Source of the DNA: Paenibacillus sp. HW567
Lineage (GTDB): Bacteria > Bacillota > Bacilli > Paenibacillales > Paenibacillaceae
DNA length: 64,000 bases
Direction of reading: 5' to 3'
Assembly (NCBI RefSeq): GCF_000374185.1
Contig: NZ_KB910518.1
Location: 6,309,623-6,373,622, forward strand
The position numbers and the translations under genes were made by a program. The notes under the pieces are model-generated. The model did no database searches, was not told the DNA's origin, and saw only the letters and a program-made list of their open reading frames with translations. Numbering within the stretch: position 1 is the stretch's first letter; each line of letters starts with the position of its first letter. Below, in pieces: positions 33,397 through 41,851 of this stretch.

Positions 33397-34370
33397 TGAA
33401 ACTGGCAGAAGCGTATTTTTTTCACGACGATCCCAGCGACTTCTGGTCGCTGGCTAAGCAGCTCGGAATCCATGATGCTGTGATATCTCTGCATGAGCAG
33501 CCGGGCTACCGGCTGACTGAATATGATTTTTTGGCCCGAGTTCAGAAGAAGTATGCTGACCATGGCTTGGGTGTCAAGGTTATCGAGAGTATGCCGCTCT
33601 GTAACCATATCAAGTTCGGACTTCCCGGCCGCGATGAGGAGATTGAGGCTTTTAAAGAACTGATTACCAATATGGGCAAGCTGGGCATTCCTGTATACTG
33701 CTACAATTTCATGGCCGGGTTCGGCTGGTTCCGCACCTCAACCGAAATGGAGACCCGCGGCGGCGCACTCGTCTCCGGGTATGATCACGAAGCGATGCGC
33801 GATGTGCCGCTGACGGAATTTGGTGTCGTGACAGAAGAGCAACTATGGGATCACCTGAAATACTTCCTGGAACGCATTGTTCCGGTTGCCGAGGCCGCGG
33901 GCGTCAAGCTCGCACTGCATCCCGATGATCCGCCTGTCTCACCAATCCGCGGCATCGCCCGCATTCTGCGCAGCGCTGAAGCCCTTCAACGGGCCATCGA
34001 CCTGGTGCCGAGTCCGAACAACGGGATTACCCTGTGCCAGGGAACACTTGCGGCAGCCGGGGAGGATATTCCGTCCGTGATCCGGCAGTTCGGAGAGCAG
34101 AATAAAATTAACTTCGTTCATTTCCGCGATGTCTCCGGCACGGCTGAACGTTTCCACGAGACCTTCCATGACAACGGCAAAACAGATATGTACGAGGCCA
34201 TGAAGGCATACCGCGAGGTCGGCTTCGACGGTCCGATCCGTGCCGACCATGTACCCACCATGGCCGGTGAGCCGAACATTAATTCCGGCTACGAGGTATT
34301 GGGCCGTCTGTTCGGCAACGGCTACATCATCGGATTAATGGAAGCTGTCGGGTATAAGCACCGCCTATGA
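33396..34370 (+). CDS. uxuA: Mannonate dehydratase family protein (UxuA)
   Basis: A 324-residue TIM-barrel enzyme of the UxuA family, slightly shorter than the usual 350-360. Conserved segments include VYCYNFMAGFGWFRTST, VKLALHPDDPP, NGITLCQGTLAAAGEDI, VHFRDVSGTAERFHETFHDNGKTDMYEAM and RADHVPTMAGE; the His, Cys and Asp residues bind the metal. It converts D-mannonate to 2-keto-3-deoxygluconate in glucuronate catabolism. GGAGG precedes the ATG. It stands alone here with no uxaC or oxidoreductase neighbour. Some homologues act on other sugar acids or are nearly inactive, so the exact substrate is less certain than the family. Confidence 0.88.
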   Translation: MKLAEAYFFHDDPSDFWSLAKQLGIHDAVISLHEQPGYRLTEYDFLARVQKKYADHGLGVKVIESMPLCNHIKFGLPGRDEEIEAFKELITNMGKLGIPVYCYNFMAGFGWFRTSTEMETRGGALVSGYDHEAMRDVPLTEFGVVTEEQLWDHLKYFLERIVPVAEAAGVKLALHPDDPPVSPIRGIARILRSAEALQRAIDLVPSPNNGITLCQGTLAAAGEDIPSVIRQFGEQNKINFVHFRDVSGTAERFHETFHDNGKTDMYEAMKAYREVGFDGPIRADHVPTMAGEPNINSGYEVLGRLFGNGYIIGLMEAVGYKHRL

Positions 34371-34406
34371 ATTCTCTGGATTAGCCCGTTCCGCTAAAAT
34401 GCACAC

Positions 34407-34447
34407 AAAAATGTCCTTTAGGAGAATTTGTCCTGAAGGACATTTTT
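34407..34447. terminator. Intrinsic terminator between convergent genes
   Basis: AAAATGTCCTT-AGGA pairs with TCCT-AAGGACATTTTT, with A/T tails on both sides, between uxuA and the methyltransferase gene. Confidence 0.9.
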
Positions 34448-34481
34448 AATTGTGAACTAGCGCCCTACGTCCTTGAGCTGA

Positions 34482-35060
34482 TTAATAGCTATATACGTAC
34501 ACCTTGGTCCGCAGTGCATCGCCACATGTAATTGTACGAACAGCCTGCTTGCCCGGCAGGGCGAAGCACACACTGATCACGACCGCGCCAGGAGGCAGCT
34601 CCTGCCTGAACTTATCCGCCAGCCGCGCCATCGCGCCGGGGAACAAGTAGCAGAGGACAATATCGGCATGCTCATAGGAGCTGCGGTACATATCTCCCCG
34701 GACATAGCGCAGTCTTCCATGAAGCTGCTCTCCGGCGCCGGAGGCAGGCAGCATGCGCACAGCTATTCCGGCCAGCAGCCGGGAAGCCCACAGGGGAATG
34801 CTTGAATTCTCAATGCCGGTCAGCCGCTTGCCGGGGCAGCGGCGGATCACCTCCAGACCCAGCGTGCCCCAGCCGGAGCCGGCTTCTACGATATTGGCAT
34901 ATCCCGAAATCCGGCTCACTTCTCCGGCTACAGCTTGTCTTACCACCCCGGAAGCGGGCATGGGGGATATCCCGTTGCGCCAGCTCTGCAGCACAATAGA
35001 TAGTACGGACAGCAGGACTCCACTCGCAAGGAGCCACGGAATGATGTCTACGATAAGCAT
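34482..35060 (-). CDS. Membrane-anchored class I SAM methyltransferase
   Basis: A 192-residue protein with one N-terminal membrane helix (residues about 3-25) and a short class I methyltransferase fold. The SAM-binding motif I is VEAGSGWGTLGLEV, the acidic end of strand 2 is LTGIENSSI, and the later ADIVLCYLFPGAM corresponds to motif IV. It resembles small putative methyltransferases that act on membrane-bound or protein substrates; the target is unknown. It is monocistronic. Confidence 0.8.
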   Translation of the reverse strand: MLIVDIIPWLLASGVLLSVLSIVLQSWRNGISPMPASGVVRQAVAGEVSRISGYANIVEAGSGWGTLGLEVIRRCPGKRLTGIENSSIPLWASRLLAGIAVRMLPASGAGEQLHGRLRYVRGDMYRSSYEHADIVLCYLFPGAMARLADKFRQELPPGAVVISVCFALPGKQAVRTITCGDALRTKVYVYSY

Positions 35061-35217
35061 ACCTGCCTCCTTTTCCTATCTATGATACCAGTGAACTGGA
35101 GTTAATGCGATTTGGTTGCAGCAAACCTCTCATCAAATTCTAATCTGCCTGCAAAGTCTTTCTCATCCTTCATGCCCTACTCTAGGGGTAATTACAATGA
35201 ATGGAGGAGAACGGAAT

Positions 35218-36270
35218 ATGAAAAACGCATGGAAACTGCTGCTGGCAGGAGCTGCTGTGGCCGCGGCAGTATTCTATATAGGACTTGGGGCAGCCGAGTC
35301 ACGGCAGGTGGTTGATTCGGCCTTCGAATCTTCAACAGCAGCACCAGCTTCTAAGCCGCAGTCTTCCGCCGCAGCGGTCATGACATCCTCACAGGCAGTG
35401 CTGCAGACTTCGGCAGGAGGGTATTCTTGTGACAAAGGCATCACCCGCGTCAATGTGCCGTCCAGCACACAAAGTGTCTCTATCGCGAATACCAATGGAA
35501 CGATTGATATCAAGGAGGGAAAGGTCAAGGACATTGAAATCCATATGACCGTGGATGTAGATCAGGCTTCCAAAGAGGAAGCGAAGCGGGTGGCAGACAA
35601 GGCAGGCATTCAGGTGAGCAAAGGCGCGAAGCTGGAGATCAAGACCTATAGTGAGCCTTATGGAAATATGCATTATCCCAGCATTAATCTGACGGTTACT
35701 CTGCCGCAGCGGATGACGGCTGATCTGGAGGTGAAGGAGGAGAACGGCAATCTTACTTTGTCAAATCTTTCTAACACAGGTAAAATCAAATTATCTACTG
35801 TGAACGGTGACATCGGAGCCTCCGGCATCGGGAGTGATATCTCCCTCCATTTGGTAAATGGCAATGTGGATGTATCCGATGCTGCAGCAAGCGTGACGGT
35901 CTCACTGACCAATGGAGATGTTGAGGCCGATCAGATCGCCGGACCTTTGAAGATGAAGATAACGAATGGCAACCTGACTGCCCGAAATGCATTCTCCGCT
36001 ATAGAAGCTGCCGCCACAAACGGAAGTATCGACATAGCCAGTGGAAGGGTCGGCGGCAATTGGAAGGTGTCTACGATGTTCGGCGATATGGAGCTGGCCT
36101 GGCCCGGAAGCTCAGACGTGCAGGTGGATGCGAAATCCGCTTTTGGTGAAATTGAGACGGATTTTCCGCTGACGGTGAAGAATCACAGGGCAACCGGGCA
36201 GATTGGTAAGGGCACGTACCGAATTGATGTGCAGTCTATGTCCGAGCTGTCGCTATTGAAGATGAACTGA
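35218..36270 (+). CDS. Membrane-anchored DUF4097 beta-repeat protein
   Basis: A 350-residue protein. An N-terminal signal/anchor (LLLAGAAVAAAVFYIGLGA) is followed by a Ser/Ala-rich linker and then short beta-strand repeats (VKEENGNLTLSNLS, LSTVNGDIGASGI, VSLTNGDVEADQI, MKITNGNLTARNA) of the DUF4097 type, as in LiaG-like proteins. The repeats likely form a right-handed beta solenoid outside the membrane. GGAGGA sets the ATG at 35218. It is the first gene of a unit with a response regulator 26 nt downstream and a kinase, so it probably modulates or reports to that two-component system. Confidence 0.88.
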   Translation: MKNAWKLLLAGAAVAAAVFYIGLGAAESRQVVDSAFESSTAAPASKPQSSAAAVMTSSQAVLQTSAGGYSCDKGITRVNVPSSTQSVSIANTNGTIDIKEGKVKDIEIHMTVDVDQASKEEAKRVADKAGIQVSKGAKLEIKTYSEPYGNMHYPSINLTVTLPQRMTADLEVKEENGNLTLSNLSNTGKIKLSTVNGDIGASGIGSDISLHLVNGNVDVSDAAASVTVSLTNGDVEADQIAGPLKMKITNGNLTARNAFSAIEAAATNGSIDIASGRVGGNWKVSTMFGDMELAWPGSSDVQVDAKSAFGEIETDFPLTVKNHRATGQIGKGTYRIDVQSMSELSLLKMN

Positions 36271-36296
36271 TTAGTGCAAAGAGGTGGACAAAGAAA

Positions 36297-36974
36297 TTGA
36301 AGGAACGTGTCTTGATCATCGAGGATGAAATCGCCATGATCCGCCTGCTGGAGCTGGAGCTATCCTATGAAGGCTATGAGATCACGGTTGCGGGCGATGG
36401 CTTTACGGGAGCGGATAAAGCGCTGAAGGAGCATTTTGACCTGATTCTGCTGGATTTGAACCTACCCGGAATTAACGGGATTGAAGTCTGCAAGCGTGTA
36501 CGCGCGGTCAAGCAGACGCCGATTATTATGCTGACAGCCCGGGATACGGTCAGCGACAGGGTGCGGGGACTGGATACGGGAGCGGATGATTATGTGCCTA
36601 AGCCGTTCGCGATTGAAGAGCTTCTCGCCCGCATGCGTTCCTTGCAGCGCAGGCTCCATGTGGCGGAAGCCGGGGAGGAAGTGCTATATGCGAAGGATTT
36701 GATGCTCGACGTGGCTTCGCACCGGGTCACCCGTGCGGGACTAGAGATCGAATGCTCGCAGCGCGAGTTCGAGCTGCTGCACTGTCTGCTTGCGCATAAG
36801 AACCGGCTGATGAACCGTGAAGCGCTGTTGAATCTCGTATGGGGTTATTCCTATGAGGGTGAGACGAATGTCGTCGATGTCTATATCCGGTACGTGCGCA
36901 TGAAGGTAGATGAAGGGTTCGAAGACAAGCTGATCCATACCGTCCGTGGCAGCGGCTATATTCTAAGAGACTGA
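36297..36974 (+). CDS. OmpR-family response regulator
   Basis: A 225-residue regulator with receiver (E9/D10/E11, phosphoacceptor Asp at about residue 53 in LILLDLNLPGING, Lys in VPKPF) and a winged helix ending in IHTVRGSGYILRD. The start is TTG at 36297 with AGAGGTGG upstream. The gene lies 26 nt after the DUF4097 gene and 10 nt before its cognate kinase. Target genes are not evident beyond its own operon. Confidence 0.93.
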   Translation: MKERVLIIEDEIAMIRLLELELSYEGYEITVAGDGFTGADKALKEHFDLILLDLNLPGINGIEVCKRVRAVKQTPIIMLTARDTVSDRVRGLDTGADDYVPKPFAIEELLARMRSLQRRLHVAEAGEEVLYAKDLMLDVASHRVTRAGLEIECSQREFELLHCLLAHKNRLMNREALLNLVWGYSYEGETNVVDVYIRYVRMKVDEGFEDKLIHTVRGSGYILRD

Positions 36975-36984
36975 AGGTGAGCGG

Positions 36985-38358
36985 ATGAAGGCATGGACGT
37001 TCTCACGCAAGGTCAGTGCATCCATTGCGCTGGCGGCTCTGCTTATCGCGGGTTTTGTCAGCGGATTTGTCTACATTACCTTCAAGCACTGGACAGAGAC
37101 CCAGGAGGCTGAGCTGCTGGATGCCAAGCTGAAGCAGTTCGAGATTCAGATCGGCGAGGTGGAGTTCCTGCCTTCCTTGCTGAAGCCGGGTCTTGGCAGA
37201 GGCAGCGGAGCGGCGGCGGTGCTGAAGCCGGATTTGTCGTCATTCGCTTCCGATCTGGACGAGGGACAACTGCTGCAGATACTCGATTCAAGCGGACGGG
37301 TGCTTGCAGAGGCGGGAACAGGCGGAACAGGGGATGCCGCCGCGAGCTATAAGGCAGAGAGGGAGCTCTCACTGCTCGTGTATGGCACTGTCCGGCTCCG
37401 GCTTACGGACAGCGGGCATTCGCGGAGCGCGACGGCAGAGCGGGAGGTTGGCAGGCTGCTGCTGCTCGGCCTGCTTCTGGCCGCCGGCATGGCCGTCATA
37501 GCCGGAGGCCTCGTTGCCCGCTCTGCGCTGAAGCCGATCCGCAGTATGATCGGGGAGGTGCGGAGCATCGGGATGAACAGCTTGTCCCGGCGGCTGCATG
37601 TGCCAACTGCCAAGGATGAGCTGCATCAGCTCGGGGAGACCTTCAATGGACTTCTGCATAAGCTGGAGGGCTCCTTCGACCAGCAGCGCCGCTTCATCTC
37701 GGATGCCTCGCATGAGCTGAAGACCCCTCTCGCGATCATCGAGGGACATACGCATATGATTCAGCGCTGGGGCAAGCAATCGCCGGAGGTGCTGGACGAG
37801 TCGCTTGCCTTCATGATGGAGGAGACCCGGAGAATGAAGGAGCTGATTGCCCAGCTCCTGCTGCTCGCCGAAGCGGAAGCGCCGCTTATGGATGGGGGAG
37901 AGGAGCGCTGCAACCTTCGGGAGACTCTGCGCGAGCTGCTGCCCCAGACGGTGCACGTCAGCCCCGGCGTGCAGCTTGATTATGACGGGCTGCCGGACGG
38001 ACAGGCGCTGCTGATCCGCATGCCCGGAGGCGCGGGTTATCAGGTGCTGCGCAATATTGTCGAGAATGCGCTGAAATATACGCCCGAAGGCGGAACGGTA
38101 ACCATCAGGCACCGGGCAGCGGATGGGCAGGTTGTCTTAACCGTGACCGATACAGGAATCGGGATATCTCCTGAGCAGCTTCCGCATATCTTCGACCGCT
38201 TCTACCGCGCGGAGGCTTCGCGGAGCCGGACCCAGGGCGGATCGGGCCTGGGACTGGCCATTGCCAAAGCCATTATGGAGCGGCATGGAGGTTCCATCGC
38301 CATCGACAGTACGCCTGGGCAAGGTACGACAGTGACGCTGCGGTTCATCGGGGGATAG
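36985..38358 (+). CDS. Membrane sensor histidine kinase
   Basis: A 457-residue kinase with transmembrane helices near residues 11-32 and 152-176, a short extracellular sensor, HAMP, HisKA (H in ISDASHELKTPLAIIEGHTH) and HATPase (NIVENALKYT, DTGIGISPEQ, GGSGLGLAIAKAI). It is of the ArlS/CssS/BaeS type and is the partner of the regulator encoded 10 nt upstream. A terminator follows at 38421. Confidence 0.94.
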   Translation: MKAWTFSRKVSASIALAALLIAGFVSGFVYITFKHWTETQEAELLDAKLKQFEIQIGEVEFLPSLLKPGLGRGSGAAAVLKPDLSSFASDLDEGQLLQILDSSGRVLAEAGTGGTGDAAASYKAERELSLLVYGTVRLRLTDSGHSRSATAEREVGRLLLLGLLLAAGMAVIAGGLVARSALKPIRSMIGEVRSIGMNSLSRRLHVPTAKDELHQLGETFNGLLHKLEGSFDQQRRFISDASHELKTPLAIIEGHTHMIQRWGKQSPEVLDESLAFMMEETRRMKELIAQLLLLAEAEAPLMDGGEERCNLRETLRELLPQTVHVSPGVQLDYDGLPDGQALLIRMPGGAGYQVLRNIVENALKYTPEGGTVTIRHRAADGQVVLTVTDTGIGISPEQLPHIFDRFYRAEASRSRTQGGSGLGLAIAKAIMERHGGSIAIDSTPGQGTTVTLRFIGG

Positions 38359-38420
38359 GTGAGACCCTCACCGGGCATTTACAGTTTAGCTGCAATAGAC
38401 AAAAGCATAAGATGATTGGG

Positions 38421-38466
38421 GGCTGTCCCACAAGCCATTGCATTGGCCGGGATAGCCTCTTTTTGC
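38421..38466 (+). terminator. Intrinsic terminator
   Basis: GGCTGTCCC pairs with GGGATAGCC (one G-U pair) and is followed by a T run, after the kinase gene. Confidence 0.75.
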
Positions 38467-38584
38467 TGTATAGGAATTCTACTTATCTTCCAGCCCGAAT
38501 CTGCAATTTTGATAGCAAAAAAGATAGAGTGGCATATAAATGTTATTACCTTCCGGAAGAATAAAAGAATAGGAGGAATACAGA

Positions 38585-39229
38585 ATGCCTTGTGCATCGA
38601 ATATCAACACCTTTGTCACTGGAACAGTACCCTACACCGATTCATTCACGCATAACTTTGCAGTTCTGGATCTAGCGAAATGGGTTTCCTATCAATCCTA
38701 TTTGAGTCCCTATTACGGAGCTTTGCCTATCAGCATCATACTCGGGCAATGGGGGTTTGAAATGGGCTGGAGTCTGACTGAATTTGCTGCGCGAAATAAC
38801 CCCGGCAATATGGATGCTACTTGTGGTTATAAAGGTTCTACCATCCCGGGAGTGTCCACTCCTGGAAAACGATATAAATTTGCCGATCTCATTGAAGGGG
38901 TTACGGCTTATGCCCATCTCCTTATATCGGGTTATCCTTGTGTCCAATCGGCCTATTCACATGGCGGCATAGCTACATCGGCCGGACTTACCAAAGCATG
39001 CAATGCCCTTTCAGCGGGTTACGATGTAGATAACACAACCAGTTCTTCCTACTGCTCCAGCAACACCTATGCTGAAAATTCATCTTCTACCAAAAGAATA
39101 TGGGCAACCGCAGGGTACAGCGGCTTGTACGTTACGATCAACGGTACCAATAACACTTGTCTAAATGTATACAACTACATCCAGAGCAGTGACCCGAACC
39201 TCTACAAATTTACCAATATTTCTTTTTAA
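38585..39229 (+). CDS. Glucosaminidase/lysozyme-like protein without signal peptide
   Basis: A 214-residue protein resembling the glycoside hydrolase 73 (FlgJ/LytG-like) fold. It has a helix LPISIILGQWGFEMGW holding the likely catalytic Glu, then FAARNNPGNMD, the counterpart of the conserved N-N-x-F/G loop, and DLIEGVTAYAHLLISGYP. It would cleave glycan strands of peptidoglycan. AGGAGG precedes the ATG. It lacks a Sec signal and wall-binding repeats, so it may be phage-like, released by lysis, or deposited in the spore. A small Cys-rich protein is encoded 13 nt downstream. Cysteines are numerous (five or more), unusual for this family. Confidence 0.7.
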   Translation: MPCASNINTFVTGTVPYTDSFTHNFAVLDLAKWVSYQSYLSPYYGALPISIILGQWGFEMGWSLTEFAARNNPGNMDATCGYKGSTIPGVSTPGKRYKFADLIEGVTAYAHLLISGYPCVQSAYSHGGIATSAGLTKACNALSAGYDVDNTTSSSYCSSNTYAENSSSTKRIWATAGYSGLYVTINGTNNTCLNVYNYIQSSDPNLYKFTNISF

Positions 39230-39242
39230 GGGGATGACATGT

Positions 39243-39410
39243 ATGTCTGATTGCGGATGTGAAAAAGAGAACAAGGACCTGCAGGTGACGATACCCAAGG
39301 ATCAGTACGTGGAACTGCTGCGTAAAGCCAGAAGCTTCGACCTTATTGTAGAGGGTGCAGGTCAATTAATTCGAAATGTGTCCCAAGCAGAAGCTATTGA
39401 AAAGCTATAA
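39243..39410 (+). CDS. Small Cys-containing protein of unknown function
   Basis: A 55-residue protein that begins MSDCGCEKENKD and then forms a helical segment (KDQYVELLRKARSFDLIVEG). I do not recognise the family. AAGGGG lies 9 nt before the ATG at 39243; an in-frame ATG at 39234 is too close to it. It follows the hydrolase-like gene by 13 nt and precedes a terminator, so the two form one unit. The Cys-X-Cys start could bind metal. Confidence 0.65.
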   Translation: MSDCGCEKENKDLQVTIPKDQYVELLRKARSFDLIVEGAGQLIRNVSQAEAIEKL

Positions 39411-39416
39411 CTGTTA

Positions 39417-39449
39417 AAAGAAGTGGGACAACCTCCCGCTTCTTTTTTT
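39417..39449 (+). terminator. Intrinsic terminator
   Basis: AAGAAG-GGG pairs with CCC-CTTCTT, followed by T residues, just after the small Cys protein gene. Confidence 0.9.
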
Positions 39450-39503
39450 CTCCGATTGCATAGTAAATGGAAAAAATGATATATTTGTCTAGGGTGAAAA
39501 ATT

Positions 39504-40187
39504 ATGTTAAAGCGTATTATACTGTCTGTTTTAGGAGTGTCTTTACTCGTTTTTGCTACGTCATGCACCAAATCTGAACAGCAACAAAACGGCGTTAGCG
39601 CTGCCCCGCATACTGCGGCAATGACAGAATCCTCTTCCAGTCCTTCCCCGTCTCCTGTAACTGCTTCACAAGTAAGAGCAGCCGGAGAATCCCAGTACGG
39701 GACATTGGAAATTCAGTCTACCGTTCCAGAGAAGGTTGAAAAACTAGGTGCTCCAAGCTGCTATGGTACCGCAGAAGATTATAAGATTAGCGGTACATAT
39801 AAAGTGCAGTTCACAGATACGGCTAATAAAGTCACTGAGCTGACGTTATCCTCTTTGACCAGCTTTATTCAACCCGGGAATGAGACCCTTCAATTGAAAA
39901 AGCTGGCGTTTCCTGAGCATGAAGTTTTCGTAATTATTCCGAATTATAAGGATTGTCATGGGCTTTCCTTCTACCTGATTGACGTATCGAAAGAAGGAGC
40001 TTTTCCATTAAAGTTCCTTACCGGGGAAGGCACGTTTGACCAGTACGATTTTTTGCCAAACACAGAATTGAAGGTAAAGAACGGTGTACTGCTGGTTCAG
40101 CATGGTGGCGGCGCCGGCAATGAGGCTGTGATGGAACAAAAGTTCAAGCCCGATTTTAATACACATGTTCTGGAGCTTACACCGTAA
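39504..40187 (+). CDS. Putative lipoprotein of unknown function
   Basis: A 227-residue protein with a hydrophobic N-terminus ending in ATSC at residue 21, a usable but not ideal lipobox, then a Ser/Pro-rich linker (SSSSPSPSPVTASQ). The C-terminal ~150 residues look like a beta-rich domain. I do not recognise the family. AGGGTG lies upstream of the ATG. It is probably a membrane-attached surface protein and stands alone between two terminated units. Confidence 0.7.
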   Translation: MLKRIILSVLGVSLLVFATSCTKSEQQQNGVSAAPHTAAMTESSSSPSPSPVTASQVRAAGESQYGTLEIQSTVPEKVEKLGAPSCYGTAEDYKISGTYKVQFTDTANKVTELTLSSLTSFIQPGNETLQLKKLAFPEHEVFVIIPNYKDCHGLSFYLIDVSKEGAFPLKFLTGEGTFDQYDFLPNTELKVKNGVLLVQHGGGAGNEAVMEQKFKPDFNTHVLELTP

Positions 40188-40274
40188 CCGATGAACGTTC
40201 CTCCTCGCGGATTCCAGGGGCTTTGCTGTTTTTTTTGAAGCCGTTTGGAAATAATGGGGGGAGGAGGCTTGACA

Positions 40275-40985
40275 ATGAACTATGTAGAAATTCTGATTCG
40301 GACGATTCTGTCGGTGGGACTGCTGCTGCTCATCCCCAGAATACTGGGCAAGCAGACCCTGTCGAACATGACATCCAATGATTTTGTGACCAGTATTACG
40401 ATGGGCTCCCTGGCGGCGAACCTGGCATTCAATATCAGCCTGAGATCGTCTTATCTTGTCCTGGCCATTGTTGTGATTACGGGCATTTCATTCCTGCTCT
40501 CGTTCATTGCACTCAAAAGCCGTAAAATGCGAAGCTGGATCTCCGGCTCCCCCACTGTCCTGATCGAAGACGGCAAAATCATGGATGCCAACATGCGCAA
40601 GATCCACTATACGCTGGATTCGCTGGACCAGGCGCTGAGGGAGAGGGAGATTTTCAATATTGAAGAGGTTGAATATGCGGTTCTTGAAGATAACGGACGG
40701 GTCTCCATTCTAAGGAAGGAAGCCTACCAGCCCGTAACCCGGCAGGACATGGGGCTGCTTCTGCGTGCGCAGACTTTCCCTGTGGAGCTGATTATGGACG
40801 GCAAGCTGGTGGAGGACAATATCAAGCTGCACGGCCTGACCCGGGAGTCGCTGGAGAACGAGCTGCGGAAGAAGCATAAGGGCAAGATGCTGGCAGATGT
40901 GTTCTATGCGGTACGAGGCACGCACCAGCAGCTTGTGTTCGATTTCTATAAGGACGGAATTCAGCAGCCGCTGGATCGGGAGTAG
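40275..40985 (+). CDS. DUF421 membrane protein (YetF type)
   Basis: A 236-residue protein with three N-terminal membrane helices (residues about 3-70) and a cytosolic alpha/beta domain. The helices show the typical RILGKQTLSNMTSNDFVTSITMGSLAAN segment, with KIHYTLDSLDQALRE-type conserved residues in the cytosolic part. YetF/YdfR-type proteins are widespread in spore formers; some serve in spores, but the biochemical role is unknown. GGGGAGGAGG precedes the ATG at 40275; an in-frame ATG at 40245 lacks a ribosome site. Confidence 0.88.
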   Translation: MNYVEILIRTILSVGLLLLIPRILGKQTLSNMTSNDFVTSITMGSLAANLAFNISLRSSYLVLAIVVITGISFLLSFIALKSRKMRSWISGSPTVLIEDGKIMDANMRKIHYTLDSLDQALREREIFNIEEVEYAVLEDNGRVSILRKEAYQPVTRQDMGLLLRAQTFPVELIMDGKLVEDNIKLHGLTRESLENELRKKHKGKMLADVFYAVRGTHQQLVFDFYKDGIQQPLDRE

Positions 40986-41057
40986 CCAGGAGAGGTTGGG
41001 GGCAATCTGCGGATTGCGAAGCGTTTCTGTTGGAGCTAATTAGTCTGAAACACAAAG

Positions 41058-41087
41058 CTCCCCCTCACAAAAATCGTTGAGGGGGAG
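41058..41087. terminator. GC-rich hairpin between convergent genes
   Basis: CTCCCCCTCA and TGAGGGGGAG form a perfect 10-bp stem. The T runs on both sides are weak, so termination is likely but not certain. Confidence 0.6.
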
Positions 41088-41120
41088 AAATTTGTCTACG
41101 CAAGCGGCTAGAGTCGCTCA

Positions 41121-41474
41121 TTATTTTGTTGCTGCTATTTCCCTAAAAGCGGATTCATTGTATGCGAAATTATCCCTTTCCAAAAGGGACATTTTTTTTT
41201 CCTCTTCATATGTTCGTTCGATCAAAAATTCTTTAATCAAGGTTTGGTAACCTTTTTTTCTTTGTCTGGCTATGGAACGAATTCGGACAAGTAAGTCCTC
41301 GTCGATGCGAATAGAAATAGATACAGATTTTCTTTTTGGCAAATCGTAGTCTTCATCTTCTATGATGGAAGCCTCTAATAACTCCTCGCTCATTGTGTGA
41401 GTCGACCAAAATTCGGCTGCTTCTTGCTCACTCATATTTTCTGGAATCTCATCTCTGGAAGTAATTATTTTCAT
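41121..41474 (-). CDS. CopG/BrnA-type antitoxin, orphan
   Basis: A 117-residue protein with an N-terminal acidic part (PENMSEQEAAEFWSTHTMSEE), similar to CopG/BrnA antitoxins, and a ribbon-helix-helix DNA-binding core (KSVSISIRIDEDLLVRIRSI, RKKGYQTLIKEFLIER). AGGAGG sets the ATG at 41474. In brnTA operons the ribonuclease toxin gene comes first and nearly touches the antitoxin. Here only a 46-codon fragment resembling the toxin's end precedes it, with a 1-nt gap. So the antitoxin has outlived its toxin, and may now act as a plain repressor. A palindrome at 41588 is a possible operator. Confidence 0.75.
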   Translation of the reverse strand: MKIITSRDEIPENMSEQEAAEFWSTHTMSEELLEASIIEDEDYDLPKRKSVSISIRIDEDLLVRIRSIARQRKKGYQTLIKEFLIERTYEEEKKMSLLERDNFAYNESAFREIAATK

Positions 41475-41475
41475 A

Positions 41476-41616
41476 CTAGCGATTCCTCCTATTGTATATT
41501 TTCGTCTCAGATTCAGTAGCATCACGTGCAGTAATGATTCGTATCAACTGAATACCACTAAGGCTTCCCCTCAATCGTGTATATTTTATTGTATATACAA
41601 TTGTAGCACATTTTAT
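41476..41616 (-). pseudogene. Remnant of a BrnT-type toxin gene (C-terminal end)
   Basis: The frame open from 41616 to the TAG at 41478-41476 contains LIRIITARDATESETKIY, very similar to the conserved C-terminal IRIISARxA segment of BrnT (DUF497) toxins. There is an in-frame TGA immediately upstream and no possible full-length toxin. The antitoxin ribosome site is inside its last codons, as in intact brnTA loci. Confidence 0.6.
41588..41601. promoter_or_regulatory. Palindrome, possible antitoxin operator
   Basis: ATTGTATATACAAT is a perfect 14-bp palindrome about 115 nt upstream of the antitoxin ATG, within the toxin remnant. Ribbon-helix-helix antitoxins bind short palindromes upstream of their operons. 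Confidence 0.4.
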
Positions 41617-41784
41617 TCATGGAAGATTGATTTCTAATAAATTATTCTGAAAATCTGATGAAATTATGGTCGGGAGAGCAGGGCGTGCTTGGATACAAGT
41701 TACGCAATCTTCGGATGAGTTCTCTGATTTTTTTACAAGCTTTTACTTGGATTTATCTGGCATCTTGGCGCATCTTATGAGAGT

Positions 41785-41819
41785 AAAAAAAGCCTAAAAC
41801 GAAGTAATGTTTTTGGCTT
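41785..41819 (-). terminator. Intrinsic terminator of the XRE pair
   Basis: On the minus strand AAGCC-AAAAAC pairs with GTTTT-GGCTT and is followed by a T tract, about 35 nt after the XRE stop at 41852. Confidence 0.85.
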
Positions 41820-41851
41820 CTTGCTTTTTCTTCGGGGTTAATTTATTTTAC

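Noticed and set aside
37369..38112. A 247-codon minus-strand frame inside a histidine kinase gene
   Set aside because: It is antisense to a clear kinase, has no ribosome site and no recognisable domain; high-GC coding DNA often leaves such frames open.
38585..39229. A prophage or tailocin lysis module
   Set aside because: No holin, tail, capsid or integrase gene is nearby; a single hydrolase-like gene does not support a phage region.
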